Counted from the first letter of the stretch, positions 34,432 to 42,880 are shown. The stretch: DNA of 64,000 nucleotides from Silvimonas iriomotensis (GCF_014645535.1 NZ_BMLX01000002.1:310001-374000), one strand, 5' to 3'. Numbers and translations are program-made. Notes: a model not told the origin generated them from the sequence alone.

Positions 34432-34986
34432 TCAGCTCTCTGTGCGATCACCGCGCAGGCGGTCGGCCAGACCCAGCACCTTTTGCACTTTGGAGCCCAG
34501 CCGCATCAGGTTTTCCAGCGTTTGCGGGGACAACCGGTGGATCTCGTCAAACCAGCCTGTGGCCAGATCAATCAGCTCATGCATTTCCTGCATGCGCTGC
34601 TGGGCGTAGCGCTCGTCTTCGCTGGTCGGCGTGGCCAGCATGGCGTCGCGCAGCATGGATAGCGTGGGGTCGATTTCGCGTTTCTTTTTTTCTTCGGCCA
34701 GCGTGCGAAAGATCTCCCACACGTCTTTGGGCGCCTCAAAGTATTCGCGCCGATCGCCTGGCAGATGGCTCATGCGGCACAGTCGCCAGGACTGCAACTC
34801 CTTGAGGCCCATGCTGACATTGGAACGGGAAAAACCCAGGGTTTCGCCGATCTCGTCGGCATTAAGCGGGCGCTCTGAAATAAACAGCACGGCGTAGATC
34901 TGGCCGACGGTGCGGTTCACGCCCCAGCGGCTACCCATCTCGCCGAAATGCAGGACAAAGCGTTCGGTCAATTCTGTGAGTTGCAT
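34432..34986 (-). CDS. GbsR/MarR-like transcriptional regulator
   Basis: 184 residues starting MQLTELTERFVLHFGEMGSRWGVNRTVGQIYAVLF in outline, with winged helix LNADEIGETLGFSRSNVSMGLKELQSWRL and wing HLPGDRREYFEAPKDVWEIF. This group resembles GbsR but in Proteobacteria is often found beside cytochrome oxidase or phage-shock-type genes. It is 106 bp upstream of cydP on the same strand, so it may regulate the cyd operon (inferred). Family alignment favours ATG 34986; an in-frame ATG lies at 35031. Confidence 0.85.
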   Translation of the reverse strand: MQLTELTERFVLHFGEMGSRWGVNRTVGQIYAVLFISERPLNADEIGETLGFSRSNVSMGLKELQSWRLCRMSHLPGDRREYFEAPKDVWEIFRTLAEEKKKREIDPTLSMLRDAMLATPTSEDERYAQQRMQEMHELIDLATGWFDEIHRLSPQTLENLMRLGSKVQKVLGLADRLRGDRTES

Positions 34987-35178
34987 TTTTTTTGGTCTAC
35001 CAGTGGATTCGGGGCCGGATGATAGCGACATGGCTCACCCGATCAATGTCTGTTTTGCTGAAATTATCTGATCTTCAGCAATTTTGTTCTTTTCTGAATT
35101 TTCATGAATTACTGAAAATTGTAAAACCTGACCCTCATCAATGCAATATCCATTTGGTATTTTTTGGGGAACTTGTGG

Positions 35179-35207
35179 TTGTCACATCCCCCCAGGGGGG
35201 ATACCAT
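35179..35207 (+). promoter_or_regulatory. Promoter of the metal sensor-exporter operon
   Basis: -35 TTGTCA (35179-35184), 17-bp spacer, -10 TACCAT (35202-35207). The spacer is almost exactly the G/C palindrome. Transcription would then begin at about 35214, the start codon itself, implying a leaderless or nearly leaderless message. The -10 matches consensus only at four of six positions. Confidence 0.4.
35186..35202. promoter_or_regulatory. CsoR/RcnR-family operator
   Basis: ATCCCCCC-A-GGGGGGAT, a perfect palindrome with 8-bp arms and one central base, 11 bp before the sensor's start codon. Members of this regulator family bind G/C-tract sites of this kind (RcnR: TACT-G6-N-AGTA). Autoregulation is expected. 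Confidence 0.75.
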
Positions 35208-35213
35208 GCGTAC

Positions 35214-35483
35214 ATGGAACACACAGAACACCCGGAAATCATCAACCGCTTGCGCCGCGCCGAAGGCCACCTGAAAACCATCATGCGCATGCTGGAAGAA
35301 GGCCGCACCTGCCTTGATATCGCCCAGCAACTGCAGGCGGTCGAAAAGGCCATTGCCAGCGCCAAGCGACAACTGGTGCAAGACCATATCGACCACTGTC
35401 TTGAGCACGCGGTAGATGCCGCCGGCGAAGCGGGCCAGCGTGAGGCGCTGGACGAGTTCAAGCAGATCGTCCGCTATCTTTGA
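35214..35483 (+). CDS. CsoR/RcnR-family metal-sensing repressor
   Basis: All-helical repressor of 89 residues: EIINRLRRAEGHLKTIMRMLEEGRTCLDIAQQL in outline, then QLVQDHIDHCLEHAVD. Metal-ligand positions W-X-Y-Z read His3, Cys33, His58, Cys62. That H-C-H-C set matches the nickel sensor InrS rather than RcnR (H-C-H-H) or copper CsoR (x-C-H-C). Apo-protein would bind the palindrome upstream and release it on metal binding. It is followed 9 bp later by the CDF exporter gene. Confidence 0.88.
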   Translation: MEHTEHPEIINRLRRAEGHLKTIMRMLEEGRTCLDIAQQLQAVEKAIASAKRQLVQDHIDHCLEHAVDAAGEAGQREALDEFKQIVRYL

Positions 35484-35492
35484 GACTGACTG

Positions 35493-36554
35493 ATGACATC
35501 ACCCTACCGCCCGGCCAACACCCCTGCCCCGCACCAGCACGACGCTGCCTGCGGACATGACCACGGCCACGCTCACGCCAGCCATGAGGCTGCGCACGAT
35601 CACGCGCATGATCACGGCCACGGCCACCATCATGATCACGACCATACTTTTGGCCACGCGCATGGCGTGACTGACCAGCGCCGCATTGCCGCGGCCTTCG
35701 TCATCATCTTTGCCTTCATGCTGGTAGAAGTGGCCGGCGGGATCTGGTCGGGCTCGCTGGCCCTGCTGGCCGACGCCGGGCACATGGTGTCCGATGCCGC
35801 TGCGCTGGGTTTTTCCTGGCTGGCCTTGTATTACGGCAAGCGCCCGGCCAATGCCCGGCTGACTTTTGGCTATAAACGGCTGGAAATCCTGGCGGCCTTT
35901 GTCAACGGCTGCGCGTTGTTTCTGGTGGCCGCCTGGATCTTGTTTGAAGCGATCGTGCGCTTTGCCAAACCGGTGCCGATCCTCTCTGGCGCCATGCTGT
36001 GGGTGGCGGTGATCGGGCTGGCGGCCAATATTGCGGCGTTCTACGTGCTCAATGGCGGCAACCAGGAAAACCTGAACATGCGCAGTGCCTGGCTGCATGT
36101 GCTGGGCGATATCCTGGGGTCGGTGGCGGCGATTGTTGCGGCGCTGGTGATTCGCTTTACCGGCTGGACGCCGATCGACCCGCTGCTGTCGGTGCTGGTC
36201 GCCTTCCTGATCCTGAAAAGCGCCTGGCAGATTGTCAAAGCCACCACGCATATCTTGCTGGAAGGCACGCCGCCCAACCTGAAACTGGACGATATCAAGT
36301 CCGACCTGGAACAGCACATTACCGGCGTGACCGATATCCACCATATCCACGCCTGGGCCATGACGGCCGAGCAACTGATGGTGACCTTGCACGCGGTGGC
36401 CGAGCCTGGCGCCGATCAGGCGCTGATTGTCGCCAGCATCCAGCAACGGCTGGCCAGCGAATTCAACGTGGGCCACGTGACGGTTCAGATCGAACCCGCA
36501 GACTGCGTCGCGCAATTTCATCAGTTTGAATCAGACAAGGCGCAGTGCCACTGA
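35493..36554 (+). CDS. CDF-family metal cation exporter (DmeF/ZitB-like)
   Basis: Inner-membrane metal/proton antiporter of 353 residues. The N-terminus is extremely His-rich: 19 histidines in the first 60 residues, alternating with Asp and Gly. Six TM helices follow; the transport site is ADAGHMVSDAAALG (helix II) and HVLGDILGSVAAI (helix V), giving the H-D/H-D set of zinc, cobalt and nickel CDF proteins. A C-terminal cytoplasmic ferredoxin-like domain (from GVTDIHHIHAW) completes it. The sensor in front suggests nickel, cobalt or copper-type toxicity as the trigger. Confidence 0.92.
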   Translation: MTSPYRPANTPAPHQHDAACGHDHGHAHASHEAAHDHAHDHGHGHHHDHDHTFGHAHGVTDQRRIAAAFVIIFAFMLVEVAGGIWSGSLALLADAGHMVSDAAALGFSWLALYYGKRPANARLTFGYKRLEILAAFVNGCALFLVAAWILFEAIVRFAKPVPILSGAMLWVAVIGLAANIAAFYVLNGGNQENLNMRSAWLHVLGDILGSVAAIVAALVIRFTGWTPIDPLLSVLVAFLILKSAWQIVKATTHILLEGTPPNLKLDDIKSDLEQHITGVTDIHHIHAWAMTAEQLMVTLHAVAEPGADQALIVASIQQRLASEFNVGHVTVQIEPADCVAQFHQFESDKAQCH

Positions 36555-36669
36555 ACGCCGTGGGGCGACTGTTCCGCCCAATCCGCCATGACACTGCGCT
36601 AGCCATGGCTGCTGCGCTGCGGCAAGATCACGGCATGAGTCTGAATCTGTTCAATGCAGGAGAAAAACA

Positions 36670-37422
36670 ATGATCGTACTGGTGACCGGCGCCAGCATCG
36701 GGATTGGTGAGGCCACGGCCCGCCGCTTTCTGGATGAAGGCCACAAAGTGATTGCTGCCGCCCGCAGCACTGACGCGCTTGCTGCCCTGGCCAGCGCCTA
36801 TCCGGGCAAGGTTCACCCGCTCACCCTGGACGTGACCGATAACGAGGGCGTGATTGCCGCGCTCTCGCGCCTGCCGCAAGACTTTGCCGAGATCGACGTG
36901 CTGGTGAACAACGCCGGTCTGGCACTGGGGCTGGAGCCAGCCCAGCGCGCCGAACTGGACGACTGGGAACGCATGGTCGACACCAATATCAAGGGTCTGC
37001 TGTATGTCACGCGTGCCGTGCTGCCCGGCATGGTGGCACGCAACCGCGGCGCGATTCTCAACCTGGGTTCGGTTGCCGGCCGCTGGCCGTATCCGGGCGG
37101 CAATGTCTACGGCGCGACCAAGGCGTTTGTGCGCCAGTTCTCGCTGAACCTGCGCGCCGACCTGCTGGGCACGCGCGTGCGGGTGACGGATGTTGAACCG
37201 GGCATGGTCGGTGGCACCACGTTCTCCAACGTGCGTTTCCATGGCGATGACGAGCGCGCCGCCACCGTCTACAACGGCACCGAGCCGCTGACCCCGCAAG
37301 ACATTGCCGATGCCATTTACTGGATTGCTTCGCGTCCGGATCGCGTCAATATCAACACGATTGAAATCATGCCGGTACGCCAGTCGTTTGGCGGTCTGGC
37401 CATTGATCGCGACCGCCGCTAG
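36670..37422 (+). CDS. ydfG: YdfG-type NADP-dependent 3-hydroxy acid dehydrogenase
   Basis: Short-chain dehydrogenase of 250 residues closely matching E. coli YdfG (L-allo-threonine/serine dehydrogenase, malonic semialdehyde reductase). Cofactor motif TGASIGIG, NNAGLALGLEPA, catalytic Ser in LNLGSVAGRWPYPGG and YxxxK in VYGATKAFVRQF; VEPGMVGGTTFSNVRFHGD and the end MPVRQSFGGL are shared with YdfG. CAGGAG-like purines precede the ATG. Single-gene unit. Confidence 0.93.
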   Translation: MIVLVTGASIGIGEATARRFLDEGHKVIAAARSTDALAALASAYPGKVHPLTLDVTDNEGVIAALSRLPQDFAEIDVLVNNAGLALGLEPAQRAELDDWERMVDTNIKGLLYVTRAVLPGMVARNRGAILNLGSVAGRWPYPGGNVYGATKAFVRQFSLNLRADLLGTRVRVTDVEPGMVGGTTFSNVRFHGDDERAATVYNGTEPLTPQDIADAIYWIASRPDRVNINTIEIMPVRQSFGGLAIDRDRR

Positions 37423-37440
37423 GCCCGCATCAGCACCAAT

Positions 37441-37468
37441 AAAAAACCCGGCCAAAGCCGGGTTTTTT
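37441..37468. terminator. Bidirectional terminator
   Basis: AAAAAACCCGGC-CAAA-GCCGGGTTTTTT between ydfG and the convergent TonB-like gene. Confidence 0.9.
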
Positions 37469-37489
37469 ATTGGCTGGATCAAACCCCGC

Positions 37490-38362
37490 TTACCAGTTGT
37501 AGCGGGTCATCTCCGAGCTGTTCACAAAGTAGTAATCGCCCACGAACACGTACTGCTGGTTCTTGTCGAGCAAATCTTTGGGCGGCGCCGGCAGTGGCAC
37601 AGAGCGCTCCAGGATCAGCTTGCACTTGGGCCCAAGCGCGGCCGGGCCATCGACATCCAGCACCTTGATATCAAAGGTCTTGCCGTCCGCACTCAGGGTG
37701 CCACGGAAATGCACGCGGCCAAACATCGGGTTGTCGTGTTCGTCGTGCGGGAAATTCATCTGCCCCACCCGCTCAACCTTGCGCTTGATCGCATCAAACC
37801 ACCAGCCGTACTGGAAGCGTTTGACCGGATCTGTCGTCGCGGCGATCTGGGAATCAGGCTCTGGCGCGGCATCGTCACGGTTCTGCGATTGCGGCGGCAA
37901 GTCAGACAGGTGATGCAACAACTGCCCGGGTCTGGACTGAGGCTGCGGCGCGCGCCGGTTCAAGGCGTCATCCAGCCCGCCCATGGCAATTTCACGCGGC
38001 GGGGTCTGGTCTGGCGCGGGCTTGGGCGCTGGCGCAGAGGCTACTTTGGGCGCCTCTTTATGGCGTGGCTTGGGCGGCGGCGCGGCGTAATCCGGCTTTT
38101 CCTGGGCCGGTACGGTCCGGGTCATGACAGGTGGTTGCTTCGGCGCCAGTTCTGCCTGCTGTGCCGGCCGGGATTTGGGCAACAGCTGCATCTGGAATGG
38201 CGCTTCTTGCCTGGCGGGGGCGCCATTATCCTTTTTGGGTGGCGTTTGCGGGATGAACAACACCGCCACGTGCAGCAAGATGGCCAGCAGGAAGGCCAAC
38301 GCCAGCACATCGAGGTTGATGGTCAGAATGCCGTCTTTATATGAGAGGTACTTGACTGACAA
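37490..38362 (-). CDS. TonB-like protein (paralogue A)
   Basis: 290 residues: a short cytoplasmic N-terminus, one membrane helix (DVLALAFLLAILLHVAVLFIP), a Pro/Lys/Ala-rich periplasmic linker (about 45-150), and a C-terminal domain with DPVKRFQYGWWFDAIKRK, ERVGQMNFP and PMFGRVHFRGTLSADG. The H in the helix and the ER-x-G-x-M-x-FP motif are TonB-family features. The last part (KLILERSVPLPAPPKDLLDK) departs from TonB. The only upstream start candidates are TTG 38362 and later GTG codons, so the exact start is uncertain. No ExbB/ExbD or TonB-dependent receptor is near. Confidence 0.7.
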   Translation of the reverse strand: MSVKYLSYKDGILTINLDVLALAFLLAILLHVAVLFIPQTPPKKDNGAPARQEAPFQMQLLPKSRPAQQAELAPKQPPVMTRTVPAQEKPDYAAPPPKPRHKEAPKVASAPAPKPAPDQTPPREIAMGGLDDALNRRAPQPQSRPGQLLHHLSDLPPQSQNRDDAAPEPDSQIAATTDPVKRFQYGWWFDAIKRKVERVGQMNFPHDEHDNPMFGRVHFRGTLSADGKTFDIKVLDVDGPAALGPKCKLILERSVPLPAPPKDLLDKNQQYVFVGDYYFVNSSEMTRYNW

Positions 38363-38516
38363 GAATCTTCAACTTGAACAAAAAGTTAATCCCCGCCCAA
38401 TCACGGGGAACCGGCACTGGCCCGCGTTGCACATCCGGTGTGCCAACTGGCGGGCCGCACAGTTTTACCCTGAGGCGCGACGACAATCAAACAGTTTATG
38501 TATCGTGCATGTAGCC

Positions 38517-38538
38517 GGTGCCCGCAACAGCGGGCACC
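38517..38538. repeat. Hairpin between the two TonB-like genes
   Basis: GGTGCCCG (38517-38524) and CGGGCACC (38531-38538) with loop CAACAG, in the 263-bp gap. No T tract follows on either strand; it may be a processing or attenuating structure. Confidence 0.35.
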
Positions 38539-38625
38539 CGACCATGACCTGTAACGCAACAGCCCGCCGGCACGCCGACAGACCAGGGGTTTTCTTTTAG
38601 CCTGTGTCCGGCCTGGCACCGCGTA

Positions 38626-40077
38626 TCAACGGCTCCAGACGGTCTGGTCTTTCTGGAAGCTGGCCCACATCAGCAACAGGATCTGGCCGTTTTCATCCCA
38701 GATATCCTTGCTGGCCGGCCCAAACGGTGCCGCGCGGCGCACCAGCAACAACACCGCGTCGTCAAACTCCGGGTTACCCGACGGACTGATGACCTCGCTC
38801 TCTGCCAGTGAGCCATCCCGGCCATTGATCAGCAGCCGCAAGCGTACGCGCCCGTACATGGGGTCGCCGTGGCTGTTGGTCGGGAAGCTCATCTTGCCGT
38901 AGCGCTCGATCTTCTGTTTAACCTGCGAGGCCTCCCAGAAGTTGTAGATCGCCCGGGTTACCGGATCACGCTGAGCGCGGATATACCCTTCTTCCGGCGC
39001 ATTCTTGCCCCCGTTGTTCTGCGGCCGGATCAACGGCATGTTGATCGACGGCCCGTTCAGATTCAGGTTCAGATTCAGCGGCTTGACCGGCTGCGTGCCG
39101 CTGCCGTTGCCAGTACCGGTGCTGCTCTTGCTGCCCGTGCCGGTCGCGCTCTTGCCGCCGCCATTGCCCGGCCCCGGGTTCTGTGCCGGCAGTGCACTCT
39201 TGCCACTTTGCGGCCCTGGCAAACCTGCCGCAGGGACCGGCGTGACCGGCATGTTCAGCACCGGCACACTGGACGGCACTGGCGTGATCGTCGGGACCAC
39301 CACTGGCGCCCGCGTCGGCGCGGCCGTCGGCACCACCGTGGGCAGCGGCGTCGGTACTGGCGTGGCAACCGGTGTCGGGCGTGCAGTCGGAACCGCAGTG
39401 GGTACCGGTGTTGCAACGGGCGTCGGCACGGCGGTGGGCACCGGGGTGGCGGTCACCACGGGCGTGGGCACCGGCGTCGCGCTGGGGGTCGGCGTCGGTG
39501 TGGCGGTCGGCGCGGGCGTCGGGTGCGGCGTCGGTGTAGCCGTCGGCACCGGGGTTGGCGTCGGGGTCGCAACCGGCGTAGGCGTTGGCGTGGCCACAGG
39601 CGTCGGTACCGGCGTTGGCGTCGGCGTGGGTGTGGCCACTGGTGTCGGGGTTGGCGTCGCTACGGGCTCGGGGGTCGGCGTCAGCGCAGGCTGCGGGGTC
39701 GGCGTGATATCGGCAGCCGGGGCAGAGGCCGGGGTCACGGCCGATGCTTTGGCGTGCCGCGCCCGATGCCGCCCGCTATGGGCAGCAGAGGGCGCCACCG
39801 TGGCCGGCTGTTCTTCCGGCACCGGCACGGCAATCACCGCTTGCATATCCGAGTTTTCCGGGGTGATCTCACCCTGCGCGGTAACGGGAACGTCCTGCGG
39901 TGGTGGCGTGACTTCAACCGGCGGCAGCGGCGGTTGCAGCTCGACCCGCAGCGGCATGACGCTGGCAAGGAAAGTGGCGCCGCCGCCCGAAAAATTGAAC
40001 GGGATCAACAGCGTTGCCAGATGCAACAGGACAGACAGTATCAGTGCAAGCCAGATCAGCCGCCGCTGTGATCTCAA
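38626..40077 (-). CDS. TonB-like protein with very long Pro-Thr linker (paralogue B)
   Basis: 483 residues: membrane anchor LIWLALILSVLLHLATLLIP, a Pro-Thr-Val repeat linker (about residues 120-290, units such as PTPTPVA), a Gly/Ser/Thr-rich spacer, then a TonB C-terminal domain with DPVTRAIYNFWEASQ, ERYGKMSFPTNSHGDPMYGRVRLRLLIN in outline, SGNPEFDDAVLLLVRRAAPFGP. The start is a TTG at 40077 preceded by GAGGA. It shares helix and domain signature with the neighbouring paralogue. A linker this long would span the periplasm easily. Confidence 0.8.
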   Translation of the reverse strand: MRSQRRLIWLALILSVLLHLATLLIPFNFSGGGATFLASVMPLRVELQPPLPPVEVTPPPQDVPVTAQGEITPENSDMQAVIAVPVPEEQPATVAPSAAHSGRHRARHAKASAVTPASAPAADITPTPQPALTPTPEPVATPTPTPVATPTPTPTPVPTPVATPTPTPVATPTPTPVPTATPTPHPTPAPTATPTPTPSATPVPTPVVTATPVPTAVPTPVATPVPTAVPTARPTPVATPVPTPLPTVVPTAAPTRAPVVVPTITPVPSSVPVLNMPVTPVPAAGLPGPQSGKSALPAQNPGPGNGGGKSATGTGSKSSTGTGNGSGTQPVKPLNLNLNLNGPSINMPLIRPQNNGGKNAPEEGYIRAQRDPVTRAIYNFWEASQVKQKIERYGKMSFPTNSHGDPMYGRVRLRLLINGRDGSLAESEVISPSGNPEFDDAVLLLVRRAAPFGPASKDIWDENGQILLLMWASFQKDQTVWSR

Positions 40078-40245
40078 TTGGTCCTCGCTGTGTCAGGGCG
40101 CGGTGCCGGTGCTCTTGATGCGGGCCGGCTCCCGTTGTGGGTCAGGGTGTCGATTGCGGATGTAGAAAGGTACACTACTCTGGCACTTTGCGCGCGCCTG
40201 ACGCACGTGCCGGCCCGCCCGCAATCTGTAAATCGGAGCTTTCTC

Positions 40246-40662
40246 ATGACGCAGTCTGACGAGTCCGCAATCCGCGCCCTGTGTTCACACTGGCAACAAG
40301 CCACCGCCGCGGGCGACTATGACGCTGTGCTGGCCCTGATGACCGACGACGCCGTTTTCATCACGCCCGGCCAGCCCCCGATCATGGGCAAGGCGGCTTT
40401 TGCCGCGCTGTTGCCGCCCAGATCAGCTGGCGTTCGCATTGAAAGCGTGCAGCAAATTGCCGAAGTGGTGATCCTGGCTGATCTGGCCTGGGCCCGCAGC
40501 CACTTGCAAGTCACCGTACACAGCGCGCACATGGCCCGGCCTGTCACCCGGCAGGGCGACACACTGACCCTGTACCAGCGCCAGCCCGATGGCCGCTGGC
40601 TGTTGTTGCGCGACGCCAACACGCTGTTGCTTGATGCCGCCAGCGGCCAGCCGCTGGCTTGA
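40246..40662 (+). CDS. SnoaL/DUF4440-like (NTF2-fold) protein
   Basis: 138 residues with the NTF2-like fold of the SgcJ/EcaC group: ESAIRALCSHWQQATAAGDYDAVLALMTDDAVFITPGQPP in outline, then WARSHLQVTV and GRWLLLRDANTLL. Members of this family are small cupped-barrel proteins with varied or unknown function. GGAG sets the ATG at 40246; the frame is open 168 bp further upstream through the promoter region. Confidence 0.85.
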   Translation: MTQSDESAIRALCSHWQQATAAGDYDAVLALMTDDAVFITPGQPPIMGKAAFAALLPPRSAGVRIESVQQIAEVVILADLAWARSHLQVTVHSAHMARPVTRQGDTLTLYQRQPDGRWLLLRDANTLLLDAASGQPLA

Positions 40663-40680
40663 TCAGATTGATCCGCGCAT

Positions 40681-40717
40681 AAAAAAACGCCACCGGCCTT
40701 GGGCGGGTGGCGTTTTT
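40681..40717. terminator. Bidirectional terminator
   Basis: AAAAAAACGCCACC ... GGTGGCGTTTTT between convergent genes. Confidence 0.88.
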
Positions 40718-40752
40718 GCATCTGCACCAACGGCAGCATGCCGGCAGCGGGA

Positions 40753-41454
40753 TCAGGCCAGATGTTCGGCCAGGAATTCCAGCACGCGGCCGTGGGCCAG
40801 CATGGCGGCATTCTGGTGGTACATCGGGCGGCCCCAGCAATTGAAGCCGTGGTCCGCGTTGTCGTAGATATAGATCTCGGTATCTTCGCGATCGCCCAGG
40901 GTGTCGATCACCGACTGGCGCACATCCTTGCCGATATGGGTATCCAGACCACCAAAGTGGAACTGCACCGGGGCTTTCAGTTGTGCGGCATCGCCCATGA
41001 CGGTGTTGATGGCACCCGGGTAGTAGCACACGCCAGCGGCGACATCGGCGCTGTGGGCTGCAGTCAGGAACGACAGGCGACCGCCCATGCAATAACCCAC
41101 GGTAGCGATCTTGCCGGTGACTTCCGGCTGGGCCTTGAGTGTGCTGACCGCGCCGACCAGGTCTTTCACCGCGGCCGGTTGATCCAGCCCTTGCATCAGC
41201 GCGTACGCCTGCTTGGTGCCGGCTTCGTCATAGTTCAGATCAACGCGCGGGGTCTGACGCCAGAAAACGTCCGGTGCCAGCACCACAAAACCGTCGGCAG
41301 CGTACTGGTCTGCCACTTTGCGGATATGGTCGTTTACACCCCAGATTTCCTGGATCAGCACCAGCCCCGGGCCTTTGCCGGTTGGCGGCAGCGAGAGATA
41401 GCCGCCGTATGTTTCACCTGTCGAGCTTTTGATATCGATCCAGCGAGAGGTCAT
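40753..41454 (-). CDS. Dienelactone hydrolase-family protein
   Basis: Alpha/beta hydrolase of 233 residues. The nucleophile is cysteine in ATVGYCMGGR, with Asp in GGLDTHIG and His in NADHGFNCWGRP, the Cys-Asp-His triad of dienelactone hydrolases. VLIQEIWGVNDHIRKVADQYA and VLAPDVFWRQTP are also typical. TGGAG before the ATG at 41454 sets the start. The substrate is unknown; dienelactone or a related lactone is possible, but no aromatic catabolic genes are near. Confidence 0.92.
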   Translation of the reverse strand: MTSRWIDIKSSTGETYGGYLSLPPTGKGPGLVLIQEIWGVNDHIRKVADQYAADGFVVLAPDVFWRQTPRVDLNYDEAGTKQAYALMQGLDQPAAVKDLVGAVSTLKAQPEVTGKIATVGYCMGGRLSFLTAAHSADVAAGVCYYPGAINTVMGDAAQLKAPVQFHFGGLDTHIGKDVRQSVIDTLGDREDTEIYIYDNADHGFNCWGRPMYHQNAAMLAHGRVLEFLAEHLA

Positions 41455-41523
41455 CTTGTACTCCATTACCTGATGATGAGGGGTTGAAACAATCTGGCGC
41501 ACACATTGGGCCGACCGGTCGGT

Positions 41524-42021
41524 TTACAAGCCCGTGGTGCGGCGTTTTTTTGCCAGCCAGGTATCCAGCGCCCGGCCGAAGGCCTTTTTGTCGGCATCAG
41601 ACAAACCGGCCGGGCCGCCTGTCTGCACGCCGGCATCGCGCAGGCCCTGCATGAAATCGCGCATGGATAACCGCTCTGCAATATTGGCCCCGGTCAGGTT
41701 CTCGCCGCGCGGGTCGATCACATCGGCACCTTTGGCGATCACGGCCGAGGCCAGCGGGATATCCGCCGTAATGATGAGGTCGCCCTGTTGCGCGCGTGCT
41801 GCGATTTCGTTATCGGCAACATCAAAGCCCGCCGCCACCTGCAAGGCGCTGATCCAGGGCGAAGGCGGCACGTGCAACAGCTGGTTGGCGACAAGGGTCA
41901 CCTGAATGCGCGCGCGGTCCGCCGCGCGAAACAGCATTTCCTTGACCGGCCGGGGACATGCGTCGGCATCCACCCAGATGCGCGGGCCGACAGGAGGAGT
42001 GAGAGGGGATTCAGTCGTCAT
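41524..42021 (-). CDS. YaiI/YqxD-family protein (DUF188)
   Basis: 165 residues. Starts after a variable N-terminus with [22 protein letters not shown], the hallmark of this family, followed by [42 protein letters not shown] and [22 protein letters not shown]. The fold is PIN-related, suggesting a nuclease, but no activity is established. The start at ATG 42021 is by family length. Confidence 0.9.
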   Translation of the reverse strand: MTTESPLTPPVGPRIWVDADACPRPVKEMLFRAADRARIQVTLVANQLLHVPPSPWISALQVAAGFDVADNEIAARAQQGDLIITADIPLASAVIAKGADVIDPRGENLTGANIAERLSMRDFMQGLRDAGVQTGGPAGLSDADKKAFGRALDTWLAKKRRTTGL

Positions 42022-42142
42022 CGACCGAGGATATAAAATAAAACGGCGGCCATCCAGCAGGTATTTACCTGCTGCAGGCCGCCGGGTCTTCCCCCGAAAA
42101 CAAGACAACGAGAAAAGCGCGAATCAGACTGTGGCAGATGGC

Positions 42143-42388
42143 TTATGCCGACCCCATGTGCGTGAGGTGAATGGCATCAAGCAGTTTGTGCCGCGCGGCT
42201 TCGATCTGGTCGTCATCGCCAGAATCGCACGCCTGGGCTAACGCGTTATACGTATCTGCCCAGACTTCGCGTATTTGCGCGTGGTGTGTTTCAAACTGCT
42301 CATAGACAAAATCAAGTGCCGCCTCCACGGTGTCCAGCGGTTGCCCGCCGGCATCTGACGTGTTCACTGGTTGCTGCAATCTGGTCAT
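42143..42388 (-). CDS. Small helical protein of unknown function
   Basis: 81 residues, acidic and helical (VEAALDFVYEQFETHHAQIREVWADTYNALAQ in outline), no signal peptide. The ATG at 42388 follows a G-rich stretch (GGGGGG at about -13 to -8). The frame extends further upstream without a good start. No family recognised; it lies 121 bp upstream of the DUF188 gene on the same strand. Confidence 0.6.
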   Translation of the reverse strand: MTRLQQPVNTSDAGGQPLDTVEAALDFVYEQFETHHAQIREVWADTYNALAQACDSGDDDQIEAARHKLLDAIHLTHMGSA

Positions 42389-42880
42389 TTGAAATACCCC
42401 CCAGGCATTTGCCATCATTGCTGACCGGCCTATGCAAACGCCCCTGCGTTGTAAGCTCTGACACGGCTGACCGGTGAGCCCTTTTTGTGGTACCGCGCTA
42501 CACAAACTAATCAGGACATTTGCATGAATCAAGTACGGACAAGCGCCAGACGGTGCGCCGCCCGGCTTGCAATCGATACCATTCAGGCCGCAGCCACTCC
42601 CCGCGCGGTCAACGCAGGCGTCAGGATGGCGTTTTGCCTGTATTGCCGCCGTTTTTTTGCGTTCGTCGCCTGACAACGACGGCAACGGCCCAAGCCGATC
42701 AACGGTGCCAGGCTATGTTGCGTTACAACGACGAGACTGGCGGGATACAAATCTGCCAACTGACTTGTTATTTAAGCTGGCATAGTCGGCAAAGCGGCTG
42801 ATAATTGAAAGAGATGGCTCTGCCGCCTCACGATCACGTTAAAAACCCCTGACCGTTTAGCGATTTGCATCGAGGATTTC
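42389..42880. other. Intergenic region before the DUF2844 gene
   Basis: 492 bp between divergent genes. The part 42520-42680 is GC-rich with several overlapping frames of poor composition; 42760-42850 is A/T-richer and probably contains the DUF2844 promoter. I see no coding signal or repeat. Confidence 0.5.

Noticed and set aside
38869-40165. Long plus-strand frames (400 and 386 codons) opposite the TonB-like gene
   Set aside because: They are Arg- or Gly/Val-repeat translations of the Pro-Thr linker's opposite strand; the minus-strand frame has membrane anchor, ribosome site and TonB domain.
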